Under the pieces are notes generated by a model. It saw nothing but the letters and a program-made list of their open reading frames with translations, was not told the origin of the DNA and ran no database searches. The position numbers were made by a program, and so were the translations under genes. Of a stretch of DNA of 64,000 bases, positions 21,856 through 29,952 are shown one piece after another. Every line of letters begins with the position of its first letter. Positions within the stretch are counted from its first letter, which is position 1. Source of the DNA: Loktanella sp. PT4BL (GTDB lineage Bacteria; Pseudomonadota; Alphaproteobacteria; Rhodobacterales; Rhodobacteraceae); assembly GCF_003201935.1 (NCBI RefSeq), contig NZ_QJJL01000002.1, forward strand, positions 62,001 to 126,000, in the 5' to 3' direction.

Positions 21856-23325
21856 ATGACCACACCCGCTGAAATCCAATTCAAAGACGTTGACCTTGAG
21901 GCTGTCGCCGGTGCTGCGGGGAAGGTTGTTGTTTTTGTCGGGGACGACAGCAAGCTGGATGCGGGTGCGCGCAAGGTGAACACGCTGACCCGCAAGGCGC
22001 TGGCGCGGTTTGTTGAAAGCGCAGCCTTTGAAAAGATGGCTGCGGGCGATGTAGCACCGCTTGGGTATCCGGTGGGCATGGCGGCGGTGGCTGTGGTCGT
22101 GGTGAAACTGGGGCGCAAGCCGAGCTGTGCGGATGCGCGCAAGGCCGGGGCGCAACTGGCCAAGATCCAGAACGGTGATGACCTGCTGATCCTTGCCGGT
22201 TCAATCGCGCGCGCCGAGGAGATTTCTTTGGGCCTCGCGCTGCGGGGGTACACGTTTGAGACCCACAAAACCGCGCCGGCCAAGACGGCTGGAACGGTGA
22301 CCTTCATGGTCTCCAAACCCGAAGCGGTCGCGAAAGCGGCCGCACCTTTGGCGGCAGTGGCCGAAGGCGTGTTTTTCACCCGCGATCTGACGAATGAACC
22401 CGCCAATGTGCTGACCACGGATGATTTCGCCGCACGGCTTGCCGCGATGCAGGAACTGGGGCTCGAGGTTGAAATCCTCGAAGAGGAAGACCTTGCCAAG
22501 CTGGGGATGCGCACGTTGTTGAGCGTCGGCCAAGGATCGGACAGCCCCAGCAAAGTGGTTGTGATGTCCTGGAACGGTGGCGGCAAGGAAGCGCCTTTTG
22601 CTTTTGTGGGCAAAGGCGTGGTCTTTGACACCGGCGGCATCAGCCTCAAACAGCCCGGTGGTATGGAAGAGATGACCATGGACATGGGCGGTGCGGGCGT
22701 TGTGGCAGGTGTCATGCGTACGCTCGCGCTGCGCAAGGCCAAGGCCAATGTGGTGGGAATTGTCGGATTGGTGGAGAACATGCCCTCGGGCAATGCGACC
22801 CGCCCCGGTGATGTAGTCAAATCCATGAAGGGCGACACGATCGAGATCATCAATACCGACGCCGAGGGCCGTTTGGTGCTGGCCGATGTGTTGTGGTACG
22901 CGCAAGAGCGGTTCAAGCCTGTTGGCATGATCAATCTGGCAACGTTGACAGGGGCGATCATGGTGGCCTTGGGCCATGAAAATGCAGGGATGTTCTCGAA
23001 CTCGGATGACCTGAGTACATCGATTGCCAAAGCCGCCGCAGCCGAGGGCGAGGGCGTCTGGCGGATGCCACTGGGTGCGGGTTATGACGCGGAGCTGAAA
23101 TCACGGATTGCGGATATGAAGAACGTTGGCGGGCGCATGGGTGGTGCGGTGATTGCCGCGCAATTCCTGCAGCGGTTTGTCAAACCCGACGTGCCTTGGG
23201 CGCATCTGGATATCGCGGGTACCGCCAGCGTGAAGAAAGAAACCACGCTGGCCCCTGCGGGTGCGACGGGCTGGGGTGTCATGGCGCTGAACCGGTTGAT
23301 TGCCGACAATTACGAGAAGGGTTGA
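21856..23325 (+). CDS. pepA: Leucyl aminopeptidase PepA (M17)
   Basis: A 489-residue cytosolic two-metal aminopeptidase. The C-terminal catalytic domain shows VGKGVVFDTGGISLKQPGGM, the NTDAEGRLVLAD signature and the metal ligand Asp/Glu residues within it. The N-terminal domain is less conserved and Ala-rich. Its TGA overlaps the holC ATG (TGATG). The pepA-holC pair is conserved in many proteobacteria. Confidence 0.96.
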   Translation: MTTPAEIQFKDVDLEAVAGAAGKVVVFVGDDSKLDAGARKVNTLTRKALARFVESAAFEKMAAGDVAPLGYPVGMAAVAVVVVKLGRKPSCADARKAGAQLAKIQNGDDLLILAGSIARAEEISLGLALRGYTFETHKTAPAKTAGTVTFMVSKPEAVAKAAAPLAAVAEGVFFTRDLTNEPANVLTTDDFAARLAAMQELGLEVEILEEEDLAKLGMRTLLSVGQGSDSPSKVVVMSWNGGGKEAPFAFVGKGVVFDTGGISLKQPGGMEEMTMDMGGAGVVAGVMRTLALRKAKANVVGIVGLVENMPSGNATRPGDVVKSMKGDTIEIINTDAEGRLVLADVLWYAQERFKPVGMINLATLTGAIMVALGHENAGMFSNSDDLSTSIAKAAAAEGEGVWRMPLGAGYDAELKSRIADMKNVGGRMGGAVIAAQFLQRFVKPDVPWAHLDIAGTASVKKETTLAPAGATGWGVMALNRLIADNYEKG

Positions 23326-23789
23326 TGGGGGCTGCGTTTTTCTACCGCCTGACCGATAGCCCGCTAGAGGCGACTTTGCCCATGTTGATCGGCAAGGCAC
23401 GCGGCGCGGGCTGGCGGGTGCTGGTGCGCGGGCATGACGCGACACTTTTGAAGCGGTTGGACGAGGTGCTGTGGCAGGGCCCCGAGGACGGCTTTCTGCC
23501 CCATGGCCTTGCGGGCGGGCCCTATGACGCAGACCAACCTGTTCTGTTGGGCGATGTGCCCAGTGACGGGTTTGCCTGCGTCATGAGCGTGGGCGGGGCG
23601 GCCGTTAGCGCCGAGGAAGTCAGCGCCGCCGAGCGGACCTGTATCTTGTTTGATGGCCATGATGGTGCCGCACTTGATGTGGCGCGTGGCCAGTGGAAGG
23701 CGCTGACCGACGCAGGCTGTGCTGCGCAATACTGGGCGCAAGAGGCGGGGCGCTGGACGAAGAAAGCTGAAAAGGAGGGTGGATCCTGA
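23325..23789 (+). CDS. holC: DNA polymerase III chi subunit
   Basis: A 154-residue protein linking the clamp loader to SSB at the replication fork. The family pattern is visible: FYRLTDSPLEATLPMLIGKA near the start, then GWRVLVRGHD, LDEVLWQGPEDGFLPHG and a C-terminal WTKKAEKEGG. The start at 23325 overlaps the pepA stop; a longer in-frame reading into pepA is rejected. A hairpin repeat overlaps its last codons. Confidence 0.92.
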   Translation: MGAAFFYRLTDSPLEATLPMLIGKARGAGWRVLVRGHDATLLKRLDEVLWQGPEDGFLPHGLAGGPYDADQPVLLGDVPSDGFACVMSVGGAAVSAEEVSAAERTCILFDGHDGAALDVARGQWKALTDAGCAAQYWAQEAGRWTKKAEKEGGS

Positions 23790-23797
23790 TCCACCTT
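23776..23797. repeat. Palindromic hairpin repeat, copy 1
   Basis: GGTGGATC, CT, GATCCACC form a perfect 8-bp stem, extended by flanking A-T and G-T pairs. It sits at the holC stop, between convergent genes. A close relative lies at 44151-44174 after sufS. No T-run follows, so it is more like a REP element or bidirectional mRNA end than a standard terminator. Confidence 0.7.
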
Positions 23798-23816
23798 ACC
23801 TGAGGCGCGCGATCCG

Positions 23817-23912
23817 CTAGAACGTGAACGTCGGGTCAAACCCTTCGGGCAGCTCGGCGGGCGCGGGCGTGCAGGCGGCCAGAAGCAGCAGGATGGCAAT
23901 AGCTCTGATCAT
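23817..23912 (-). CDS. Tiny predicted lipoprotein (31 residues)
   Basis: Starts MIRAIAILLLLAACTP: a one-Arg N-region, a Leu/Ala hydrophobic core and a lipobox (LAAC) with the Cys at residue 14. A short Pro-rich mature tail ends in FDPTFTF. Its ATG overlaps the stop of the retropepsin-like gene (ATGA), so it should be translated by coupling. Lengths this short are often left out of annotations. Function unknown; it could be a membrane-anchored partner of the upstream protein. Confidence rests on the overlap and the clean lipobox. Confidence 0.6.
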   Translation of the reverse strand: MIRAIAILLLLAACTPAPAELPEGFDPTFTF

Positions 23913-24487
23913 CGGTTCAACACCAGTTCGCCGTTGGAAATCTCGATCCGGTTGTAAAGCCCCAGATAGGTCATGCCCAGCAGCGAATTATCCATATCGC
24001 CGCCGTTGACGACCGCAGGCACATTGCGGTCGGTGATATCGCCCAAGCGCACCTGATCCAGCACCACTGGGGCTGTCCGCACCACGCCATTGGCGGTGCT
24101 GGCGGCACCCGAGTAATCCAGGCTGTTGGCATCAATCCCGATCCGTGCCGCATCGCGTTGGGACAACACGACCTGGCTGGCACCGGTGTCGATGACGAAA
24201 TCAACCGCTGTGCCGTTGACATCAAGGGTCAGGTGATAGTGCCCGTCAGCCCTGCGCGGCACCGCGATGGCACTTTCGCTGAGGATGGTCTGGCGCGGGT
24301 TGACGTTATTGCTGATATCTTCCCACAGCCCGTAAGCGCCGATCACGCCGATAAAGATCAGCGCCCAGATCGCGGCCTGCTGCGCCATCTTGCCCATATT
24401 CTTGCGCCCGACCACGATCGCAGAGCCGCCGATGGCGGCCCCCAGAAGGACCAGATAGGTCAGTTGCATGATTTGGTCAGTGGTCAT
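23909..24487 (-). CDS. Retropepsin-like aspartic protease (TIGR02281 type)
   Basis: A 192-residue protein with two N-terminal membrane helices (about residues 7-26 and 38-55) and a periplasmic domain. The active-site motif VDFVIDTGASQVVLS has the DTGAS of retroviral-type aspartyl proteases. The second-half element NSLLGMTYLG matches the clan pattern. It would act as a dimer at the membrane; the substrate is unknown. A tiny lipoprotein gene overlaps its stop and marC lies 16 bases upstream, so the three may be one operon. Confidence 0.85.
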   Translation of the reverse strand: MTTDQIMQLTYLVLLGAAIGGSAIVVGRKNMGKMAQQAAIWALIFIGVIGAYGLWEDISNNVNPRQTILSESAIAVPRRADGHYHLTLDVNGTAVDFVIDTGASQVVLSQRDAARIGIDANSLDYSGAASTANGVVRTAPVVLDQVRLGDITDRNVPAVVNGGDMDNSLLGMTYLGLYNRIEISNGELVLNR

Positions 24488-24503
24488 GGTTCAGATATAG
24501 GCA

Positions 24504-25139
24504 CTAGGCGCCGATCCCAAAACCCCGCAGGCCATCAAGCACGAATTGCACGGCCAGAGCCGCCAGCAACATGCCCAAAAGACGGGTGACGATGTTCAGC
24601 CCTGTTTTGCCCAGTGCGCGTTCGATTGCTGGCGCGGCAAGGAAGGCCAGAAGGACGATCAGCAGCACCGCAAAGATGACGCCCGCGATGGCGCCCATAT
24701 CGGCGGCACCCTGTGCCTCGCCTGCCAGCAGGATCACCGTGGTGATGGCACCAGGGCCGACAATCAGGGGCAGCGCCAGCGGAAAGACCGACGGGTCATC
24801 CTGGTGTTCGGCCTGTCCTTCGGCGGCCTCACCGGCGCGCCGCGCCTGCCGGCGCTGGAAAAGCATGTCCAGCGCGGTCAGGAAAAGCAGTATCCCGCCC
24901 GCGATGCGGAAGGCATCCATCGAGATGCCGATGAAGCCCAATACGGCCTCGCCCAGCACCAGAAACACCATCATCAGGCCGACGGCGACCAGAAAGGCAC
25001 GCAGGGCAATGGCGCGGCGTTGCTGCGCGGTCATCCCTTGGGTCAGCGCAATGAACACCGGCGCAAGACCGGGAGGGTCGATGATGATGAACAGCGTGGT
25101 GAAGGCTGCGATGAGGGCTGGTATTTCGGTCATGGTCAT
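24504..25139 (-). CDS. MarC family integral membrane protein
   Basis: A 211-residue protein with about six hydrophobic helices. The MarC/UPF0056 pattern is clear: FIIIDPPGLAPVFIALTQGM near the start, the AFRIAGGILLFLTALDML helix, and PLALPLIVGPGAITTVILL. Despite the name, a role in antibiotic resistance is not supported for the family; its function is unknown. A charged Gln/Glu/Asp loop separates the two halves. An intergenic repeat lies between it and the upstream ABC-F gene. Confidence 0.9.
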   Translation of the reverse strand: MTMTEIPALIAAFTTLFIIIDPPGLAPVFIALTQGMTAQQRRAIALRAFLVAVGLMMVFLVLGEAVLGFIGISMDAFRIAGGILLFLTALDMLFQRRQARRAGEAAEGQAEHQDDPSVFPLALPLIVGPGAITTVILLAGEAQGAADMGAIAGVIFAVLLIVLLAFLAAPAIERALGKTGLNIVTRLLGMLLAALAVQFVLDGLRGFGIGA

Positions 25140-25169
25140 GTGTCTGCCAGATGGGACCGCGCGGTGGCA

Positions 25170-25215
25170 AGGGCAGGATTGCCTCCGGCGGAAGTTTGAG
25201 GGGACGCAGAAAGTC
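25170..25215 (+). repeat. Dispersed intergenic repeat, copy 3
   Basis: GGGCAGGATT then GCCTCCGGCGGAAGTTTGAG, a GGGAC..AGAAAG middle and a CCGGGATCAG end. It is the closest match to the copy at 14331. It lies between the ABC-F stop and the marC start. Confidence 0.75.
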
Positions 25216-25220
25216 CGGGA

Positions 25221-27074
25221 TCAGCTTTTCTCGGCTTTTTCGAGTTTCTCGAGCGATGCCATCCACATGGTTTCGGCGCGGTCCAGACCCTCCATCACTT
25301 CGGCGTATTTCTTGTTCCATGTGGCAAGCTCGCCCGCCTTGCCATCCTCGTAGAGGACCGGATCGGCCAGTTTCTTGGCGAGTTTGTCACGCATGTCGTT
25401 GATTTTCTTGACCCGCTCTTCGTTGTTGCGCACCTCTTTGCGCAACGCGGCAATCGCTTCGCGCGAGGGTTTCGGCGCTTTGACGGGGGCGGGTTTTTCC
25501 TTTTCACGGGGCTTTTCCGGCGTCAGCAGCATTTTGCGATAGGCGTTCAGGTCGTCATCGTAAGTTGTGACATGGCCGTCTTTCACAAGCCACAGACGGT
25601 CGGCCACCATGGACAAAAGGTGCATGTCGTGGCTGACAAGGATTACTGCACCGGAATAGGCGGTCAGAGCCTCAACCAGCGCTTCGCGGCTTTCGATATC
25701 AAGGTGGTTGGTGGGCTCGTCGAGGATCAGAAGGTGTGGCGCGGGCAGGGTGGCCAGCAAAAGCGACAGACGTGCCTTTTGCCCCCCGGACAGACGGCCC
25801 ACTGCGGTATCGGCTTGATCCGCACCAAGCCCGAATCCGGCAAGGCGCGCGCGCAGCTTGGCCTGGCCTTCATTGGGGCGTTCGCGGAAGAGGTGGTCAA
25901 GCGGGGTTTCCTCGATCCGCAGCTCATCCACCTGATGCTGTGCGAAGAAACCGATGCGCAATTTGTTCGAGGTCACCATTTTCCCGCGTGCCAGCGGCAG
26001 GCGGTCCGAGAGCATTTTCGACAGGGTTGATTTACCTTCACCGTTGCGCCCCAGAAGGGCGATCCGGTCGTCCTGATCAATCCGCAGGTTCAGGTCATGC
26101 AGCACGATGTGGTTGCCATAGCCCACAGCCGCCCCTTCGGTGGCAATGATCGGTGGCGAGAGTTCTTCCGGCTCGGGGAAGGTAAAGACCGTGCGTGCCG
26201 CATCTTCGGGCGCGCGGATCGTTTCCATCTTTTCGAGCATCTTAACGCGTGATTGTGCCTGCTTGGCCTTCGAGGCTTTCGCCTTGAAACGGTCGACAAA
26301 GGCCTGCAAATGCGCGCGTTGCGCATCCTGCTTTTTCGCAGCCGCAGCCTGCACCGCACGGTTGGCGGCGCGTTGGCGCGCGAAAGTGTCATAGGGACCG
26401 GTGTAGTAGATCAGCCCCTTGTCTTCGAGGTGCAGGATGCCGCCGACCGAGCGGTTCAGCAACTCGCGGTCGTGGCTGACGATCAGCACGGTATGGGGGT
26501 ATTTGACCAGATAGGCTTCAAGCCAGAGCGCACCTTCAAGGTCGAGATAGTTTGTCGGCTCGTCGAGTAGCAACAGATCGGGTTCGGAGAACAGCACAGC
26601 GGCGAGGGCCACGCGCATACGCCAGCCGCCCGAAAAGGCAGAACATGGCATCTGTTGCTCTTCATGGGTAAAGCCCAGACCACGCAGGATGGTGGCGGCG
26701 CGCGCCTCGGCGGACCATGCCTCGATATCGGCCAGACGTGTCTGCACCTCGGCAATGCGGGCGGGGTCTGTGGCGGTCTCGGCCTCGGCCAAAAGCGCCT
26801 CGCGTTCGGTATCGGCACGCAATACGGTGTTGATCAACGACACTTCGTTGCCGGGCACTTCCTGGCTGACGCCGCCGATCTTCCAGCCTTTGGGGATGCT
26901 GACACTGCCCGTATCAAGCACCATTTCGCCGCGGATCACCCGAAACAGCGTGGTCTTGCCCGAGCCATTGCGCCCCACTAGCCCGACCTTATGGCCGGCA
27001 GGGATGGTGACGGTTGCGTGTTCGACCAGCGTGCGGCCTTCGACGGAATAGGTGATATCTGAAATCTTGAGCAT
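25221..27074 (-). CDS. ABC-F family ATPase (YheS-like)
   Basis: A 617-residue protein with two ATPase domains. Domain 1 has GRNGSGKTT, SGGWRMRVALA and LLLLDEPTNYLD. Domain 2 has GRNGEGKST, LSGGQKARLSLL and LLILDEPTNHLD. A basic linker (KAKASKAKQAQSRVKMLEKM) lies between them and a Lys/Glu-rich C-terminal coiled coil follows. The start at 27074 (MLKISDITYSVEG) is the family start; the longer frame adds 13 residues. It is distinct from the Uup-type paralogue at 5323. Likely acts on ribosomes rather than in transport. Confidence 0.9.
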   Translation of the reverse strand: MLKISDITYSVEGRTLVEHATVTIPAGHKVGLVGRNGSGKTTLFRVIRGEMVLDTGSVSIPKGWKIGGVSQEVPGNEVSLINTVLRADTEREALLAEAETATDPARIAEVQTRLADIEAWSAEARAATILRGLGFTHEEQQMPCSAFSGGWRMRVALAAVLFSEPDLLLLDEPTNYLDLEGALWLEAYLVKYPHTVLIVSHDRELLNRSVGGILHLEDKGLIYYTGPYDTFARQRAANRAVQAAAAKKQDAQRAHLQAFVDRFKAKASKAKQAQSRVKMLEKMETIRAPEDAARTVFTFPEPEELSPPIIATEGAAVGYGNHIVLHDLNLRIDQDDRIALLGRNGEGKSTLSKMLSDRLPLARGKMVTSNKLRIGFFAQHQVDELRIEETPLDHLFRERPNEGQAKLRARLAGFGLGADQADTAVGRLSGGQKARLSLLLATLPAPHLLILDEPTNHLDIESREALVEALTAYSGAVILVSHDMHLLSMVADRLWLVKDGHVTTYDDDLNAYRKMLLTPEKPREKEKPAPVKAPKPSREAIAALRKEVRNNEERVKKINDMRDKLAKKLADPVLYEDGKAGELATWNKKYAEVMEGLDRAETMWMASLEKLEKAEKS

Positions 27075-27173
27075 ATGCGCGCTATGATTGATCGTCTGGG
27101 CGGGGTCAATCACCCGTTTTCTGTAGCCCTGCGATTGTTGTGGCTGGTGCCATGCGGGGCGGGTTGCTAAGCG

Positions 27174-28073
27174 GTGGATATGGATACGCCGCGCACGATC
27201 TTTCTGGCCAGTCTCACCATTGTGGGTTTCGGCATGCTTTGGGGCTTTTACTGGCTGCCGTTACGCCAGATTGATGCGCTGGGGCTGACGGGGCCTTGGG
27301 GTACTGTGGCGATCATGGTCGTGGCTGTGATGGTCATGGCCCCTTGGGGGTGGCGTGGGCGCCTTCGGCTTATGGGTTCGCACCCCATGGCTGTTGCCTC
27401 GCTTGTCCTGGGCGGCTGTTCGCTGATGTTTTACTCGCTGGGCCTGCTCTACGGGCGCGTGGCGATTATTGTGATCCTGTTCTATCTCACCCCAATCTGG
27501 AGCACGCTCATCGGGCGTTACCTGATGGGTTGGCCGATCACGGGGCCCCGGATTGCCGCGCTTCTGGCAGGCATTGCAGGGCTTGTGTTGATGTTGGGCG
27601 GGGATGGTCAGCTGCCGGTGCCCCGCGGGCTTGGCGAATGGCTTGGCCTGACAAGCGGGTTTTTGTGGGCCGTGGCCTCGATCGGGATCAAGGTGAAGGC
27701 CACGGCGGGACCTGCGGAAAGCACGTTCCTGTTTGCCGTGGGGGCTTTGGGAGGCGGGCTGATTCTGGCGCCTCTCGTGGCCCCTTTGCCGGATATCGCG
27801 GCACTGCCGCAACCGGGCGTCGTTGCCTTTTGGGTGGTATTCTCTGCAACCCTGTGGTGGGCGCTTTCGATCGTGGGCCTGCTTTGGGCTACGACAAAGC
27901 TGGAACCGGCGCGCGTGGGGATTTTGATGATCTCGGAGGTGCTGGTCAGTGTGGCCTCGGCCTCGGTGATTGCCGGTGAGGTGTTGTCGCCTGCCGAATG
28001 GATCGGCGGCAGTTTGGTCTTGATCGCAGGTGTGCTGGAGTTTCTGCCCGAACGGAAAAGGAAGCCTGCCTAG
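27174..28073 (+). CDS. EamA/DMT family transporter
   Basis: A 299-residue inner membrane protein with about ten hydrophobic helices in two repeats, as in drug/metabolite exporters. The helix GRVAIIVILFYLTPIWSTLIGRYL is the family's helix-4 region and LEPARVGILMISEVL its helix-9 counterpart. It may start at GTG 27174 or ATG 27180. Substrate unknown. Its stop and that of the convergent MFS gene share one CTAG. Confidence 0.85.
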   Translation: MDMDTPRTIFLASLTIVGFGMLWGFYWLPLRQIDALGLTGPWGTVAIMVVAVMVMAPWGWRGRLRLMGSHPMAVASLVLGGCSLMFYSLGLLYGRVAIIVILFYLTPIWSTLIGRYLMGWPITGPRIAALLAGIAGLVLMLGGDGQLPVPRGLGEWLGLTSGFLWAVASIGIKVKATAGPAESTFLFAVGALGGGLILAPLVAPLPDIAALPQPGVVAFWVVFSATLWWALSIVGLLWATTKLEPARVGILMISEVLVSVASASVIAGEVLSPAEWIGGSLVLIAGVLEFLPERKRKPA

Positions 28074-29380
28074 CCCTGTGTCGGCCATGCGTGGTGTTCA
28101 TCGTCAATCACCAAAGCATGGGCGTGTCTGTGACCGCCGCCTGCAAGATGGGGGTGATTGTCGGGCAGGTCGTCATGGCTGTGGGTGACGATCACCGGAT
28201 CGCCCACGGGCCAAAGGCGCAGGGCAGCGGTCAGCCCGATGGCTCCGACGACGGCCAGAATACCCAAAGTCGGCCCCATCCCCCAGGCGTTCATTGCGTT
28301 CCCCGCCAGCGGATAGGTAAAGAGCCAGCACACATGCGACAGCGCGAATTGCGCGGTAAAGATTGCCTGCCGGTCCTCGGCATGGGCCGAGCGGCGCAAG
28401 AGCCTGCCCTGGGGCGTGAGCGTCGCTGAATACCCGAGGCCGAGAAGGGCCCAGAGCGCAAGGAACACGGGCCAGTTGACGGTGATGAAGGCCTGGAGTG
28501 CCATAAGCACCGTGAGAAGAGCCGCGCCTGTCAGCATGACAGGACGGTCACTGAGGCGTTTGAGCATGGCTGGCAGCGCCAGCGCCGCGATCATGGAGCC
28601 GCCGCCAAAGGCCGCCAGCGCAATCGCCACATCGCCGTCGGTCCCGCCAAAGCCGCTGCGCACGACGACCACGGTATTCACAATCACAAAGGCGCTTGCG
28701 GCAGCGGCGGTCAGCGTAAGCGCCAGCAAGCCGCGCAGGCGGGGGGTGGCCAGATAAATCCGCACGCCGCGCGTCAGGCGCGTACGGAACGGGCGGTCTT
28801 TGGTACGTTGGCGGGCAGGAAGCAGCGTGCCCCAGATCAGGAAGGCCGAAAAGGCAAAGCCGATCACAGTGCCGCCAAAAAGCCAGTGATAGCTGATCAT
28901 CAGCAAGAGCAGACCAGCCAAAGCGGGGCTGATGAGGTTTTCCAGATCGTATGCCAGCCGTGAGAGCGAGAGCGCGCGGGCATAGTCGTCCTCATCCTCC
29001 AAAACATCAGGGATTGTCGCCTGATAGGCGGGCGTGAACGTCGCCGATGCGGTTTGCAGCAGGAAAATGGCGAGATAAATCTGCCAGACCTCGCTGATAA
29101 AGGGCAGGGACAGGGCGACCGCTGCACGCACAAGATCTGCCATGATCAACACAGGCTTGCGCGGCAGGTTTGCGACCAGAGCGCCGGCAACCGGGGACAG
29201 GCCCACATAGGCCACCATCTTGATCGCATAGGCCGTGCCCAGCACAGCACCCGCAGCAGCCCCAGCGAGATCAAACGCCAACAGACCAAGGGCCACCGTC
29301 AAGAGCCCCGTGCCCAACAATGCGACCACCTGCGCCCCGAAGAGCCGGCCAAAGACGGGGTGTTTCATGAGGGTCCACAT
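28070..29380 (-). CDS. MFS transporter with His-rich C-terminal tail
   Basis: A 436-residue major facilitator with about twelve helices. After the last helix, the cytoplasmic tail carries nine histidines in about 35 residues (THSHDD, NHPHL, GHRHAHA, EHHA). Such tails bind divalent metals, and the nickel exporter NreB is an MFS protein with a His-rich C-terminus, so metal export is a reasonable guess. There is no metal regulator next to it. ATG at 29368 is an alternative start four codons in. Confidence 0.82.
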   Translation of the reverse strand: MWTLMKHPVFGRLFGAQVVALLGTGLLTVALGLLAFDLAGAAAGAVLGTAYAIKMVAYVGLSPVAGALVANLPRKPVLIMADLVRAAVALSLPFISEVWQIYLAIFLLQTASATFTPAYQATIPDVLEDEDDYARALSLSRLAYDLENLISPALAGLLLLMISYHWLFGGTVIGFAFSAFLIWGTLLPARQRTKDRPFRTRLTRGVRIYLATPRLRGLLALTLTAAAASAFVIVNTVVVVRSGFGGTDGDVAIALAAFGGGSMIAALALPAMLKRLSDRPVMLTGAALLTVLMALQAFITVNWPVFLALWALLGLGYSATLTPQGRLLRRSAHAEDRQAIFTAQFALSHVCWLFTYPLAGNAMNAWGMGPTLGILAVVGAIGLTAALRLWPVGDPVIVTHSHDDLPDNHPHLAGGGHRHAHALVIDDEHHAWPTQG

Positions 29381-29504
29381 GCATCCACGCTAGCGGGTCG
29401 CGGGGGGTGGCGCAATTCACGCCTTTTCATGGCCAGACGCGCATGGTAGGGCGCAGCCATCATTTCACCGCGGCATCCGCCGCGTAATTCATCAAGAGGC
29501 TCAC

Positions 29505-29927
29505 ATGGCTATCCAGCGTACTTTTTCCATCATCAAACCTGACGCCACCAAGCGTAACCTGACAGGTGCAATCACCGCGAAATTCGAAGAAGCAGGCCTG
29601 CGCGTTGTCGCATCCAAGCGCATCCAGCTGACACTGGCACAGGCGCAGCAGTTCTACGGTGTGCACTCCGAGCGTCCGTTCTTTGGCGAGCTATGCGAAT
29701 TCATGATCTCCGAGCCGATTGTTGTGCAGGTTCTCGAAGGTGAAGACGCGATTGCAAAGAACCGCGAAGTTATGGGTGCCACAAACCCTGCCGACGCAGC
29801 ACCCGGCACGATCCGCAAGGAATTCGCGCTGTCCATCGGCGAAAACTCGGTCCACGGCTCCGACGCACCAGAGACAGCGGCAGAAGAGATCGCTTTCTTC
29901 TTCTCCGGTCTCGAACTGGTCGGTTAA
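29505..29927 (+). CDS. ndk: Nucleoside diphosphate kinase
   Basis: A 140-residue enzyme transferring gamma-phosphate between nucleotides through a phospho-His. The N-terminus [16 protein letters not shown] and the [19 protein letters not shown] segment are standard. The active site [17 protein letters not shown] includes the catalytic His just before GSD. An AAGAGG site precedes the start, and a CGCGGC/GCCGCG hairpin lies in the leader at 29469-29484. A strong terminator follows. Confidence 0.98.
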   Translation: MAIQRTFSIIKPDATKRNLTGAITAKFEEAGLRVVASKRIQLTLAQAQQFYGVHSERPFFGELCEFMISEPIVVQVLEGEDAIAKNREVMGATNPADAAPGTIRKEFALSIGENSVHGSDAPETAAEEIAFFFSGLELVG

Positions 29928-29952
29928 GTCGGAGCAGGCCCCGACCTTAGGG

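Noticed and set aside
24504-25139. Antibiotic-resistance role for the MarC-family gene
   Set aside because: The name is historical; nothing in sequence or context supports resistance.
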